Source: Oceanidesulfovibrio marinus
GTDB lineage: Bacteria; Desulfobacterota; Desulfovibrionia; Desulfovibrionales; Desulfovibrionaceae
Direction: 5' to 3'
Assembly (NCBI RefSeq): GCF_013085545.1
Contig: NZ_CP039543.1
Location: forward strand, 2,821,322-2,885,321
DNA: 64,000 nt
Both the position numbers and the translations under genes were made by a program. Below are positions 9,366-17,849 of this stretch, piece after piece (within the stretch, counting starts at the first letter, position 1; every line of letters starts with the position of its first letter). The notes under the pieces were generated by a model. That model did no database searches. It had not been told where the DNA came from and saw only the letters and a list, made by a program, of their open reading frames with translations.

Positions 9366-10445
9366 ATGCCCCAGCAAGATCCAAGCAGAACAGAAGAGCC
9401 GACTCAAAAACGGCTCGACAAAGCCCGCAACGAGGGCAACGTCGCCAAGTCGCAGGAGGTGGGCAAGACCTTTGTGCTGCTGGCCGGCGTGGTCGTTCTC
9501 AGGATGTACGTGTCGTACATAGGTGAGGATATGGAGGAGCTCTTCCGCTGGTTCATGGAGACCGCCCCCACCTTCGCGCTGACGCCCGAGAGTCTCTACG
9601 CGCTATTCTCCATGATACTCAAAGCCATGGCCGTCATGGTTCTGCCCGTGATGCTCGCCCTGGCAGTCTTCGCCTTCTTCAGCAACTATCTGCAGGTCGG
9701 TTCCTTGTGGACCACCAAGGTCTTCGAGCCCAAATTCGGCAAGATGTTCAACGTCGTCGGCGGAATGCAGCGCATTTTCTTCAGCCTCTCCACCCTGGTT
9801 CGCCTCTTCAAGTCCATGGGACAGGCCTTGGTCATCGGCCTGGTCGCCTACTACATGGTCAAGGGCAAGCTCTCGGAATCGCTACCCATGTTCTATCAGC
9901 CGGCGCGCAATGTGGCTGCTTACATGCTGGACTCCGGCGGAGACATGGTGATCTGGGTGTTGCTGCCACTCTTTATCATCACGGCCCTGGACCTCTGGTA
10001 CACGCGCTGGGACTACACCGAACAGCTGAAGATGACCAAGGACGAGGTCAAGGACGAGCGCAAGCAGATGGAAGGCGACCCCAAGGTCAAGCAGCAGCAG
10101 AAGCAGAAGATGCTCCAGATGTCGAGCCGGCGAATGATGGCTCAGGTGCCCAAGGCCGACGTGGTCGTCACCAACCCCACGCACATCGCCGTGGCCCTGC
10201 GCTACGATCCACAAGAGGCGCCTGCGCCGCAGGTTCTGGCCAAGGGCGCGGACGCCGTGGCCGAGCGGATCAAGGAAGTCGCCCGCGAAAACAACGTACC
10301 TGTCCGCGAAAACAAGCCGCTGGCACGAGCCTTGTATAGTGCTGTGGAAGTGGGAGATACGATTCCCGAGGAGCTGTACCAGGCGGTGGCCACGATACTC
10401 GCGCAGATCTTCAAGAACCGGGGTCAGGCAGGCCCCGTCGGATAA
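9366..10445 (+). CDS. flhB: flagellar export switch protein FlhB
   Basis: Export-gate protein that switches substrate class when the hook is complete, 359 residues. The N-terminus shows DPSRTEEPTQKRLDKAR, typical of the family, followed by four membrane helices and the cytoplasmic domain. The autocleavage site NPTH is present in VVVTNPTHIAVALRY. It begins 9 bp after fliR and is followed by flhA, so it is part of the same transcript. The length is normal and nothing appears missing. Confidence 0.96.
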   Translation: MPQQDPSRTEEPTQKRLDKARNEGNVAKSQEVGKTFVLLAGVVVLRMYVSYIGEDMEELFRWFMETAPTFALTPESLYALFSMILKAMAVMVLPVMLALAVFAFFSNYLQVGSLWTTKVFEPKFGKMFNVVGGMQRIFFSLSTLVRLFKSMGQALVIGLVAYYMVKGKLSESLPMFYQPARNVAAYMLDSGGDMVIWVLLPLFIITALDLWYTRWDYTEQLKMTKDEVKDERKQMEGDPKVKQQQKQKMLQMSSRRMMAQVPKADVVVTNPTHIAVALRYDPQEAPAPQVLAKGADAVAERIKEVARENNVPVRENKPLARALYSAVEVGDTIPEELYQAVATILAQIFKNRGQAGPVG

Positions 10446-10466
10446 CGACAATGAGGTGTCAAAAAG

Positions 10467-12569
10467 ATGGCTGACTACGCAGGCCCCCGCATAAATTACG
10501 AGCGTTTCGCCAAACAGGGAGATATTCTCCTTGCCGGCGGCGTGGTGGTCATCCTCTTTGTGATGCTCATCCCGCTGCCGACCATCTTCCTGGACCTCAT
10601 GCTCTCGCTGTCCATCTCCCTGAGCCTCGTCACACTCATCACTGCGATGTTCATGACGAGCCCCATGGAGTTCTCGGTCTTCCCGTCCCTTTTGCTGGTC
10701 ATGACACTCTTGCGCCTGGCGCTGAACGTGGCCTCCACCCGACTCATTCTGCTGCACGGCGAAGAAGGCACGGCCGCGGCCGGTAAGGTCATCCAGTCCT
10801 TTGGCGAGTTCGTGGTGGGCGGCAACTTCATCATCGGCATCGTCATCTTCGTCATCCTCTTCATCCTGAACAAGGTCGTCATCGTCGCGGGTACCACGCG
10901 TATCGGCGAGGTCGCCGCGCGCTTCACCCTGGACGCCATGCCCGGTAAGCAGATGGCCATCGAGGCGGATCTGAACTCCGGCCTCATCGACGAAGAGGAA
11001 GCCACCAGACAGCGCGACGCCATCCGTCGCGAGGCCGACTTCTACGGTTCCATGGACGGCGCGGGCAAGTTCGTCCAGGGCGATGTGAAGGCCGGCATGT
11101 TCATCACCATCATCAACATCGTAGGCGGCATCCTGCTCGGCACCATGCAACAAGGCATGACCTGGCAGGAAGCGGCGCAGACATACACCCTTTTGACGAT
11201 CGGTGATGGCCTGGTTTCGACCATTCCCTCGCTGGTCATCTCCACGGCCGCCGGCATCATCGTCTCCCGCTCCGCCTCCGAGGCCAAGATGGGCGAGGAG
11301 TTCATCGGCCAGCTGGCCTACAACGCCCGCTCGCTCAAGCTCGTCTCCGCAGTGCTGGCTGTCTTCGCCCTGGTCCCCGGCATGCCCACCATCCCCTTCC
11401 TCATCTTCGCCTCGCTCATGTTCGGCGCGGCCAGGCTGGTCAGCAAGGGCAAGATTACCGAGGACGCACCCAGCGCCAAGCGCGCCAAGGAAGGACAGGC
11501 TCCCTCGCTGGATTCTCCGGAAGAGGTGCAGAGCCTGCTGCCCCTGGACGCCCTGGAGCTGGAGGTGGGTTACGGCCTGATACCGCTGGTGGACGAGGAA
11601 CAGAACGGCAACCTGCTCACCCGCATCCGCTCCATCCGCCGGCAGTTCGCCCTGGACATGGGTGTCATCGTTCCTTCGCTGCACCTGCGCGACAACCTGC
11701 AGCTCAAGCCCGGCCAGTACACCGTGCTGATCAAGGGCAACGAGGTGGCCTCGGCCGAGATCCTGCTGGACCATCTGCTGGCCATGGACCCCGGCGACGT
11801 GAAGCACCGCATCAAGGGCGTGGAGACCAAGGAGCCGGCCTTCAACCTGCCCGCGCTCTGGATTCCGGAGTCGCACAAGGAAGAGGCCATGCTCGCCGGC
11901 TACACCGTGGTCGATCCATCCACGGTCATCGCCACGCACCTCACCGAGGTCTTCAAGCGCCAGCTGCACGAGTTCCTGGGCCGCCAGGAGGTGCAGAACC
12001 TGCTGGACAACCTTTCCAAGACAGCACCCAAGGCCGTGGAGGACCTGGTGCCCAACGTGCTCTCCCTGGGCACGGTGCAGAAGGTGCTCCAGAACCTCGT
12101 GCGCGAGGGCGTCTCCATCCGCGACCTGCTCTCCATCGTGGAGACCCTGGCCGACTACGGCGTGTCTTCCAAGGACCCGGACCAGCTCACCGAATTCGTC
12201 CGCGAGAAGCTCTCCCGCACGGTCATCAAGCCGCACCTGGACTCCGAGGGCACTCTGCCCATCATCACCCTGGACCACTCCGTGGAGAAAAGCCTGCAGG
12301 AGTCCATCCGCCAGACCGACAGCGGCACCTACCTGGCCATGGAGCCGGGGCTGGCGCACAAGCTCATCAGCAAGATCAACCAGGCCGTGGAGTCCAGCGC
12401 CGTGGCCGACGGCCAGCCCGTTCTGCTCACCACGCCCATGGTTCGCGCCCACCTGGCACAGCTGCTCCTGCGTTTCATTCCCACACTCCCCGTCATCTCA
12501 CAGGCCGAGATACCTTCTGACATCCGCCTGAACTCCGTGAACACTGTGGTACTCGACAATGCGCGTTAA
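10467..12569 (+). CDS. flhA: flagellar export gate protein FlhA
   Basis: Largest subunit of the flagellar export gate, 700 residues. Eight membrane helices occupy roughly residues 1-320, including the conserved FHIPEP-like region and the cytoplasmic loop (RIGEVAARFTLDAMPGKQMAIEADLNSG split over residues ~140-170). The C-terminal half is the cytoplasmic ring domain that docks chaperone-substrate complexes (PLDALELEVGYGLIPLVDEEQ). The last codons overlap the flhF start by 11 nt, implying coupled translation. Confidence 0.96.
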   Translation: MADYAGPRINYERFAKQGDILLAGGVVVILFVMLIPLPTIFLDLMLSLSISLSLVTLITAMFMTSPMEFSVFPSLLLVMTLLRLALNVASTRLILLHGEEGTAAAGKVIQSFGEFVVGGNFIIGIVIFVILFILNKVVIVAGTTRIGEVAARFTLDAMPGKQMAIEADLNSGLIDEEEATRQRDAIRREADFYGSMDGAGKFVQGDVKAGMFITIINIVGGILLGTMQQGMTWQEAAQTYTLLTIGDGLVSTIPSLVISTAAGIIVSRSASEAKMGEEFIGQLAYNARSLKLVSAVLAVFALVPGMPTIPFLIFASLMFGAARLVSKGKITEDAPSAKRAKEGQAPSLDSPEEVQSLLPLDALELEVGYGLIPLVDEEQNGNLLTRIRSIRRQFALDMGVIVPSLHLRDNLQLKPGQYTVLIKGNEVASAEILLDHLLAMDPGDVKHRIKGVETKEPAFNLPALWIPESHKEEAMLAGYTVVDPSTVIATHLTEVFKRQLHEFLGRQEVQNLLDNLSKTAPKAVEDLVPNVLSLGTVQKVLQNLVREGVSIRDLLSIVETLADYGVSSKDPDQLTEFVREKLSRTVIKPHLDSEGTLPIITLDHSVEKSLQESIRQTDSGTYLAMEPGLAHKLISKINQAVESSAVADGQPVLLTTPMVRAHLAQLLLRFIPTLPVISQAEIPSDIRLNSVNTVVLDNAR

Positions 12570-13761
12570 AACCTACCGCGGAACAGACACCCGGAGCGTG
12601 CTCGCGCGCATCAGAAGCGAGCTGGGTCCGGACGCCGTGATTCTCTCAACACGATCCTGCAAGGACGACGGCGCCAATGCCTGCGAAATAACCGCCGCCC
12701 TGGACGACAGCCCCCCGGCCGGCAAGGCCAGACCCGGCGGCGCCGGCACGGCGGAAAAGCCGGGCGACTCCATCGTTACGGATCTCATCGGTTCGCAGCC
12801 GCCGCAGTTCTCGGGCTGGGAGCAGTGGCACCGCGAGTGGCAGTCCATCAAGGAGCACCTGAGCGCGCTGATGAAACCGCAGATGGACCTGGCCCGGCTG
12901 ACCCCGAGCCAGCGGATGCCCCTGGAGTATCTGGAGCGCGAAGGCGTCTCCACCGAGGTCATTGCCTCTCTCTACCGTTCGCTGCTGCACGACAGGAACG
13001 CCTCGGTGCTGGCCCCGCTGGGAAAGCTGACGCCCATGCGGCCGTGGTCCATGGAGGGCTGGCCGCAGAAGGTGCACGGCGTGACCGGACCCCACGGCGT
13101 AGGCAAGACCTCCTCGCTCATCCGCATGGCCTTTGCCCTGCGGCACGAGGACCCTACCCTGAAAATACTCATCGTCAACGCGGACACCTCCAAATCCGCA
13201 GGCCGCATGCTCCTGCGCCAGTATGCCGAGCTGGCCGAGTTCGAGTACTGCGAGGCGTCCACGGGCCAGGAGTTCATGGAAGCCGCGGCCCAGGCCCGTT
13301 CCTTCCACCGCGTGCTGGTGGACCTGCCGGCCCTGGCGCGCGGCGAGAGCCTGGACGAGGTGCTCAACCGCCTGGGCTTCGCCGCCCTGGCCGACGCCGA
13401 CCCTTCCTGCGGCCACGGCGTCATCCATCTGGCGCTCTCGCCAGTCTACGGCCCCGAGCAGATTTCCGCGTTCACCCGCAGCTATGCATCGGAAAGACTC
13501 GCAGGTATCGTCTGGACGAAGCTCGACGAAGCATTTAGTTTCGGATCTATGGTCAACACGGGTGAATCCACCGGCCTGCCCACTGTGGCGCTTTCGTGCG
13601 GCTCTGGCCTTCGGGACACCCTGGCCCCGGCGAAGCCTGTCGACTTCTGGCGGCTCGTCTTCAAGCACAGGCTGCCCTGCGCAGAAAAGACCGAGGACCA
13701 CGCCGGCGTCCGGGACACGGCGTCCACTCCACGTTCAAAGAGGAGCGCGTGTTCGTCATGA
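12559..13761 (+). CDS. flhF: flagellar GTPase FlhF (SRP family)
   Basis: SRP-type GTPase that sets the polar position and number of flagella, 400 residues. It has the basic N-terminus MRVKTYRGTDTRSVLARIR, a linker, an N domain and the NG GTPase domain with P-loop GPHGVGKTSSL near residue 180. The later motif TKLDEAFSFGSMVN matches the FlhF G4 region. The C-terminal tail is short and ends in a basic stretch. The gene overlaps flhA by 11 nt and flhG by 4 nt (ATGA). With flhG it indicates a polar, probably single, flagellum. Confidence 0.94.
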   Translation: MRVKTYRGTDTRSVLARIRSELGPDAVILSTRSCKDDGANACEITAALDDSPPAGKARPGGAGTAEKPGDSIVTDLIGSQPPQFSGWEQWHREWQSIKEHLSALMKPQMDLARLTPSQRMPLEYLEREGVSTEVIASLYRSLLHDRNASVLAPLGKLTPMRPWSMEGWPQKVHGVTGPHGVGKTSSLIRMAFALRHEDPTLKILIVNADTSKSAGRMLLRQYAELAEFEYCEASTGQEFMEAAAQARSFHRVLVDLPALARGESLDEVLNRLGFAALADADPSCGHGVIHLALSPVYGPEQISAFTRSYASERLAGIVWTKLDEAFSFGSMVNTGESTGLPTVALSCGSGLRDTLAPAKPVDFWRLVFKHRLPCAEKTEDHAGVRDTASTPRSKRSACSS

Positions 13762-14576
13762 GTTCTGAGCTTCCCCTGGTCTTCTCCGTCACCTCGGGGA
13801 AAGGAGGCGTTGGCAAGACCAACCTCTCTGCCAACCTTTCCCTGGCCCTGGCCGAGCAGGGCAACCGTGTTGTGTTGCTCGACGCCGACCTGGGTCTGGC
13901 CAACGTGGACGTTATCCTGGGCCTCACGCCGGAGCGTAACCTCTTCCACCTCTTCCGCGAGGGCGAGAGCCTGGAGTCCATACTTCTGGACACCGGCTTC
14001 GGATTCGATATCCTGCCAGCCTCGTCCGGCGTGTCCGAGATGCTCGAACTCTCCACCGGCCAGAAGCTTGAGCTGCTCGAGTCCATGGACTACCTGGAGG
14101 ACAAGGTAGACTACCTGGTGGTGGACACCGGCGCAGGCATCAACGACAACGTCATCTACTTCAACCTTGCGGCGCAGGAGCGCATCATCGTGCTCACGCC
14201 GGAGCCTACATCGCTGACCGACGCCTACGCGCTGATCAAGGTGCTCAAGCTGGAGCACGGCATGGAGCACTTCAAGATTCTGGTGAACATGGCCAGAACC
14301 AAGGACGCCGCCAAGGAAGTCTTCTCGCGGCTCTACCGCGCCTGCGACCACTTTCTGGACGGCGTCTCGCTCGATCTGGTAGGCTCGGTACCGTACGATC
14401 CTATGGTCAAAAAGTCGGTTATCCAGCAGACGCCGTTTGTAAAGTATGCGCCGGACTCACCGGCATCCAAGGCTGTGCGCGAAGCGGCCAAACGCATTCA
14501 AACTTGGGACGTGGCAACGAATCTCGATGGTAACATCAAGTTTTTCTGGAAAAAACTCCTCTTCCAGCAAGCCTGA
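13758..14576 (+). CDS. flhG: MinD-like ATPase FlhG (FleN)
   Basis: Flagellar-number regulator of the MinD/ParA family, 272 residues. The deviant Walker A is SGKGGVGKTNLSANLS near residue 12, followed by VVLLDADLGLANVDV. A C-terminal amphipathic segment typical of membrane targeting is not obvious, though the end FFWKKLLFQQA is aromatic/basic. Start at 13758 forms an ATGA overlap with flhF; an upstream in-frame GTG (13749) is possible. It antagonises FlhF and restrains flagellar synthesis in polar flagellates. Confidence 0.93.
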   Translation: MSSELPLVFSVTSGKGGVGKTNLSANLSLALAEQGNRVVLLDADLGLANVDVILGLTPERNLFHLFREGESLESILLDTGFGFDILPASSGVSEMLELSTGQKLELLESMDYLEDKVDYLVVDTGAGINDNVIYFNLAAQERIIVLTPEPTSLTDAYALIKVLKLEHGMEHFKILVNMARTKDAAKEVFSRLYRACDHFLDGVSLDLVGSVPYDPMVKKSVIQQTPFVKYAPDSPASKAVREAAKRIQTWDVATNLDGNIKFFWKKLLFQQA

Positions 14577-15333
14577 CGTCAATTCCTGGGAATTGCTCGA
14601 ATCGGGCGCTGTTGCATGGGAGGATATGGGCGCGGTGGATCGCCGCCACGTCGTCCAGCATTATGCGCCCAAGATCAAGTTCCTTGCGTTGCGTCTGAAG
14701 GCCAAGCTGCCCCAGAACGTAGAGCTCGGCGACATCATCTCGTCCGGCACCCTGGGCCTCATGGAAGCGCTCGGCAAGTTCGATCCGGGCCTCGGCATCA
14801 AGTTCGAGACCTACGCCGAGAACCGCATCCGCGGCGCCATGCTCGACGAGCTCAGGCGCATGGACTGGTTCTCCCGCGGTCTGCGCCAGCGCGTCCGCAC
14901 CCTGGAAGACGCCTCCAAGCAGTTCGAGAACCGCCACGGCAAGAAAGCCAGTGAAGAAGAGCTCATGGAGATGACCGGCCTCTCCGAAAAAGAGGTCCGC
15001 ACCGGTCTTGAGGCGCTGCAGAACCAGCTCTGCCTGGACATCGACGCCATCCAGGAAACTTTCTCCGCCGAAGGCAAGGGCAAGGCCGGCGACGAACCCT
15101 ACCACACCACGGCCCTGCAGGAGGTGGTGGACAAGGTCGCCCTGCTCATCGAGGAGCTCACACCCCGCGAAAAAATGGTCATGTCCCTCTACTACGGCGA
15201 CGAGCTCACCATGCGCGAGACCGCCGAGGTCATGAACATCACCGAGGGCCGCGTCTCGCAGCTCCACTCCCAGGCCATGGCCCGGCTCCGCCAGCTCTTC
15301 CGCGAACGCTACGGCGCCGATTTCACCCTCTAA
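14527..15333 (+). CDS. fliA: flagellar sigma factor FliA (sigma-28)
   Basis: Sigma-70-family factor for late flagellar and chemotaxis promoters, about 268 residues. Region 2 is visible (HYAPKIKFLALRLK, GTLGLMEALGKFD, FETYAENRIRGAMLDELR), then region 3 (KKASEEELMEMTGLSEKEV) and region 4 with its helix-turn-helix (ELTMRETAEVMNITEGRVSQLHSQA). The start is uncertain: the ATG at 14527 overlaps flhG by 50 nt and gives a Ser-rich leader, whereas an internal ATG at MGAVDRR would remove it. The anti-sigma factor FlgM is not in the window. Confidence 0.94.
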   Translation: MVTSSFSGKNSSSSKPDVNSWELLESGAVAWEDMGAVDRRHVVQHYAPKIKFLALRLKAKLPQNVELGDIISSGTLGLMEALGKFDPGLGIKFETYAENRIRGAMLDELRRMDWFSRGLRQRVRTLEDASKQFENRHGKKASEEELMEMTGLSEKEVRTGLEALQNQLCLDIDAIQETFSAEGKGKAGDEPYHTTALQEVVDKVALLIEELTPREKMVMSLYYGDELTMRETAEVMNITEGRVSQLHSQAMARLRQLFRERYGADFTL

Positions 15334-15358
15334 GCTCCCCACGGGAGCCCTTCAGTCC

Positions 15359-16081
15359 ATGGCAGATCAGTCAGAACTCCTCTCCGACAACGAGAAAGCG
15401 CTCCTCGACACCGAGGAACTGAGCGGCATCGACGACGAACCTGTTGCGCCGGACACGGACAAGGTCGAGCTGGATCTGGAAGACGCGCCGTTTCTCGAAG
15501 ACGAGGAGGAAGAGGAGGAGGAAGCCGCCGCCACCGGCGAGGAGGAATTCTCCGACCTCGAAGCCGCGCCCAAGAAGTTCGACATCAAGACGCTGATCCG
15601 GGACCGCCGCTTCCAGATCGGCTCCGGCGCCGGGCTCCTCATCCTGCTTGTCGCGCTCTTTTTCCTCGTCTGGCCGTCCCATGAACCCATCCCCGACATC
15701 CCGGTCGAGCTGCCCGAGCAGACAGCAGCCACCGAGCAGCCCCTGCCTCCTCCGCCGCCGCTTGAAGAAGAGCCCGAGGAGTTCATCGTATCCTTTGAGC
15801 CCTTCTGGGTGGAGCACCAGGAAGCCAACGGCACGGTGCGCTTCCTCTACTGCAAGTTCGCCGCGCCCGCGCCCTCGGAAAAGCTGGCCTGGGAGATACG
15901 CCACAAAAAAGTTGTCCTGCGCGACGCCATATTCTACTATCTACGGAATAAAGACCTGACATTCCTGGCCGATAAGAGTAATGCGGAGCTACTGAAGAAG
16001 GACCTGCTCTCTGTCATCAACCAGTATCTCGGAAACGCGCAGCTGGAGTCGATCCTTATCGAGGAATATCTGGTCAAGTAA
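15359..16081 (+). CDS. fliL: FliL-like flagellar basal-body-associated protein
   Basis: Single-pass inner-membrane protein of 240 residues. About 85 cytoplasmic residues are extremely acidic (an unbroken run of seven Glu around residue 50), then one helix (GLLILLVALFFLVW), a Pro-rich linker and a periplasmic domain resembling FliL (VRFLYCKFAAPAPSEKLAWE, ending NAQLESILIEEYLVK). FliL surrounds the stator and affects motor torque. The acidic extension is longer than in enteric FliL. It follows fliA by 25 bp. Confidence 0.78.
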   Translation: MADQSELLSDNEKALLDTEELSGIDDEPVAPDTDKVELDLEDAPFLEDEEEEEEEAAATGEEEFSDLEAAPKKFDIKTLIRDRRFQIGSGAGLLILLVALFFLVWPSHEPIPDIPVELPEQTAATEQPLPPPPPLEEEPEEFIVSFEPFWVEHQEANGTVRFLYCKFAAPAPSEKLAWEIRHKKVVLRDAIFYYLRNKDLTFLADKSNAELLKKDLLSVINQYLGNAQLESILIEEYLVK

Positions 16082-16105
16082 TGGCCCGCGCGCAAGGAGC
16101 CCGTC

Positions 16106-16420
16106 ATGTCCTCCTTCCAGATCAGCCTTCTCTTCCAGCAATTGCCCCTTGTCGGACAGATTGCCGGCGCGGAAATGGCTGCGCCCGAGGCCCAGGCCGC
16201 GGCGGCCTCGCACATGGCCTACGAGGCCCTGCGCAAGCAGCGCGAGCAGGTGCCCGAGACCGAGAAGAGCGAGAACGTGAAGGCCGACTTCGACGCCGGC
16301 AAACGCGGCGGCGGCTCCGGCCGCCCTGCCCGGCGCAGAAAGAAAAACGAACCGGAAGAACCAGCCGAGGACCAGGGCAAGACCCCGTGGTCCGGAAACA
16401 TCGTCAACCGCAATATCTAG
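16106..16420 (+). CDS. conserved small protein of the flagellar operon, unknown function
   Basis: Predicted 104-residue protein, not assigned to a family. The N-terminal half is Ala/Gln-rich and probably helical; the C-terminal half is highly charged (AGKRGGGSGRPARRRKKNEPEEPAED) and likely disordered. AAGGAG precedes the ATG, and the gene lies 25 bp after the FliL-like gene in the same direction, so it should be expressed with the flagellar operon. No signal peptide or membrane helix is evident. Confidence 0.7.
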   Translation: MSSFQISLLFQQLPLVGQIAGAEMAAPEAQAAAASHMAYEALRKQREQVPETEKSENVKADFDAGKRGGGSGRPARRRKKNEPEEPAEDQGKTPWSGNIVNRNI

Positions 16421-16443
16421 CGACGCCGCACCCCGATTACTCT

Positions 16444-16860
16444 ATGCTCCAGTGGGCCTTCATCCTCCTCTCCTGCCTCGAGGTCGTCCTTCTCACCCTC
16501 GTGATCGTATTTTTCCAACGGCTCAAGCGCTCCGAGTCCGTGCTCAACACGCTCCAGGACAAGCAGCAGAACCTCCTGAACAAGCTCGACTTCAACTCCC
16601 GCATCGAAGAGCAGCTCATGGAGACCTTCCGCGAGCGCCAGAACGAGCTCATCCGCCTGGCCGACGACATCGAGCGCAAATCCGACGAGCTGCGTTCGCT
16701 CATCAAGCAGGCCGACTCCATCTCCCACTCGCCACGCACCAAGCGCCAGGCCGTTATCAACGCCTACCGCCGCGGCATGAGTGCGCGACAGATCGCCAAG
16801 GCCATGAACCTCTCCGTGGACGAGGTCGAGCTCATGCTCATGGAGACAGGATCGAGGTAG
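16444..16860 (+). CDS. membrane-anchored coiled-coil protein with C-terminal HTH-like end (DUF6115-like)
   Basis: Predicted 138-residue protein. An N-terminal membrane helix (FILLSCLEVVLLTLVIVFF) is followed by a coiled coil over residues ~25-95 and a short C-terminal helix-turn-helix-like segment (RRGMSARQIAKAMNLSVDEVELML). This layout is seen in small proteins of flagellar loci annotated DUF6115; the assignment is by memory of layout. Start 16444 begins directly with the membrane helix, although no clear ribosome site is seen. Function unknown; it may link envelope and motor assembly. Confidence 0.72.
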   Translation: MLQWAFILLSCLEVVLLTLVIVFFQRLKRSESVLNTLQDKQQNLLNKLDFNSRIEEQLMETFRERQNELIRLADDIERKSDELRSLIKQADSISHSPRTKRQAVINAYRRGMSARQIAKAMNLSVDEVELMLMETGSR

Positions 16861-16863
16861 CGC

Positions 16864-17757
16864 ATGCGCATCCGCTCCACGTCCGGCGGTTCGGGCAGCG
16901 GCGCCTCGGGATCGGGCAGGCGCGACGATTCCGGCGAACGCCGCCAGAGCTTCCGCCGCAAGCAGCGCGTGGGCGACCGCGTCCGCGGCACAATGCTGGG
17001 CTGGGAGTCTCCCGGTCTGGCCTGGGTGGAGATCTCGGGCGTGCGGCTGCTCGCCGCGCTGGAGTCCGGGCCGGAGCCCGGCGCGCCCCTCACCTTTCTG
17101 GTCAAGGCCCTCGAACCCGACATCGTGCTCCAGGAGCTGCCGGCCGCCGCCGGAGGCGACAGTCTCATTGCCGAGTCCGTGGCCGGATTCTGGGCCGCCC
17201 GCGCCGGCTTCGAGCACGCCGTGCAGGACGCCCCGCTGCCCGAGGACCTGGCCGACGCTCCTGACCCGCGCGCACGCCTCCACAAGCACCTCGCGGCCCA
17301 TCCGCCCGCCCTGGCCGCATGGCTCCGCGCCCAGTCGGCTGTAGAAGCTCTCAACGCCATGCTCGTGCCGGCGCGCAAGATCATGCTGCTCTACCGGCCG
17401 GAGCTCATGCCCGCGGCGTGGGACCACGAGCTCCTCGTCAACCACGGCCGCGAGCTGGCATGGGCCTTCACCCTGCCGCACTGGGGCCGCTGCCAGGTGC
17501 GCATTCTGCACCACCCGCCCGTGGCCGGCGCGCGCGTCTTCCTGGAGCGGCCGGAGCACATCGAGCCGCTCAAACGCGTCCTGCCAAAACTCGTGGAGAC
17601 AATCGCCGCGGCCGCGCTGCCGAACGTTCAGAACCTCGACCGCATCGACATCCTGTCCGTAGGGCAACTGCCCCCCGGCTCGGGCCAGCTATTGGCGGGG
17701 TTGTTCACGAATCCGGTGGAGGGGAGGCCAACGACCGGGTTTTCAGCGAGGGTGTAG
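16864..17757 (+). CDS. uncharacterised protein at the end of the flagellar operon
   Basis: Predicted 297-residue protein starting 3 bp after the previous stop, so translation is probably coupled. The first ~40 residues are Gly/Ser/Arg-rich. Residues ~35-90 (VGDRVRGTMLGWESPGLAWVEI split, then LLAALESGPEPGAPLTFLV) look like a small beta-barrel such as occurs in FliK-like proteins; the middle is helical. I do not recognise a family. Genomic position suggests a flagellar or surface function, possibly hook-length related, but that is inference. The IS insertion lies about 90 bp downstream and does not interrupt it. Confidence 0.7.
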   Translation: MRIRSTSGGSGSGASGSGRRDDSGERRQSFRRKQRVGDRVRGTMLGWESPGLAWVEISGVRLLAALESGPEPGAPLTFLVKALEPDIVLQELPAAAGGDSLIAESVAGFWAARAGFEHAVQDAPLPEDLADAPDPRARLHKHLAAHPPALAAWLRAQSAVEALNAMLVPARKIMLLYRPELMPAAWDHELLVNHGRELAWAFTLPHWGRCQVRILHHPPVAGARVFLERPEHIEPLKRVLPKLVETIAAAALPNVQNLDRIDILSVGQLPPGSGQLLAGLFTNPVEGRPTTGFSARV

Positions 17758-17842
17758 AGGGGGGGGTTGAAGAGGGCCTTTGTCTGGGTTTCTTGAGCCG
17801 TCGGGCCACGCTCTTTTGAGCGCTGGCTTGTCGCGTACGCTA

Positions 17843-17849
17843 CCCCGGC
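17843..17849. repeat. left copy of the IS target-site duplication
   Basis: CCCCGGC directly precedes the left terminal repeat of the IS element and is repeated directly after the right end at 19059-19065. Confidence 0.85.

Noticed and set aside
9882-12452. An 856-codon antisense frame across flhB/flhA
   Set aside because: Low-complexity His/Gly/Val/Leu-rich translation typical of antisense reading; flhB and flhA are unambiguous on the plus strand.
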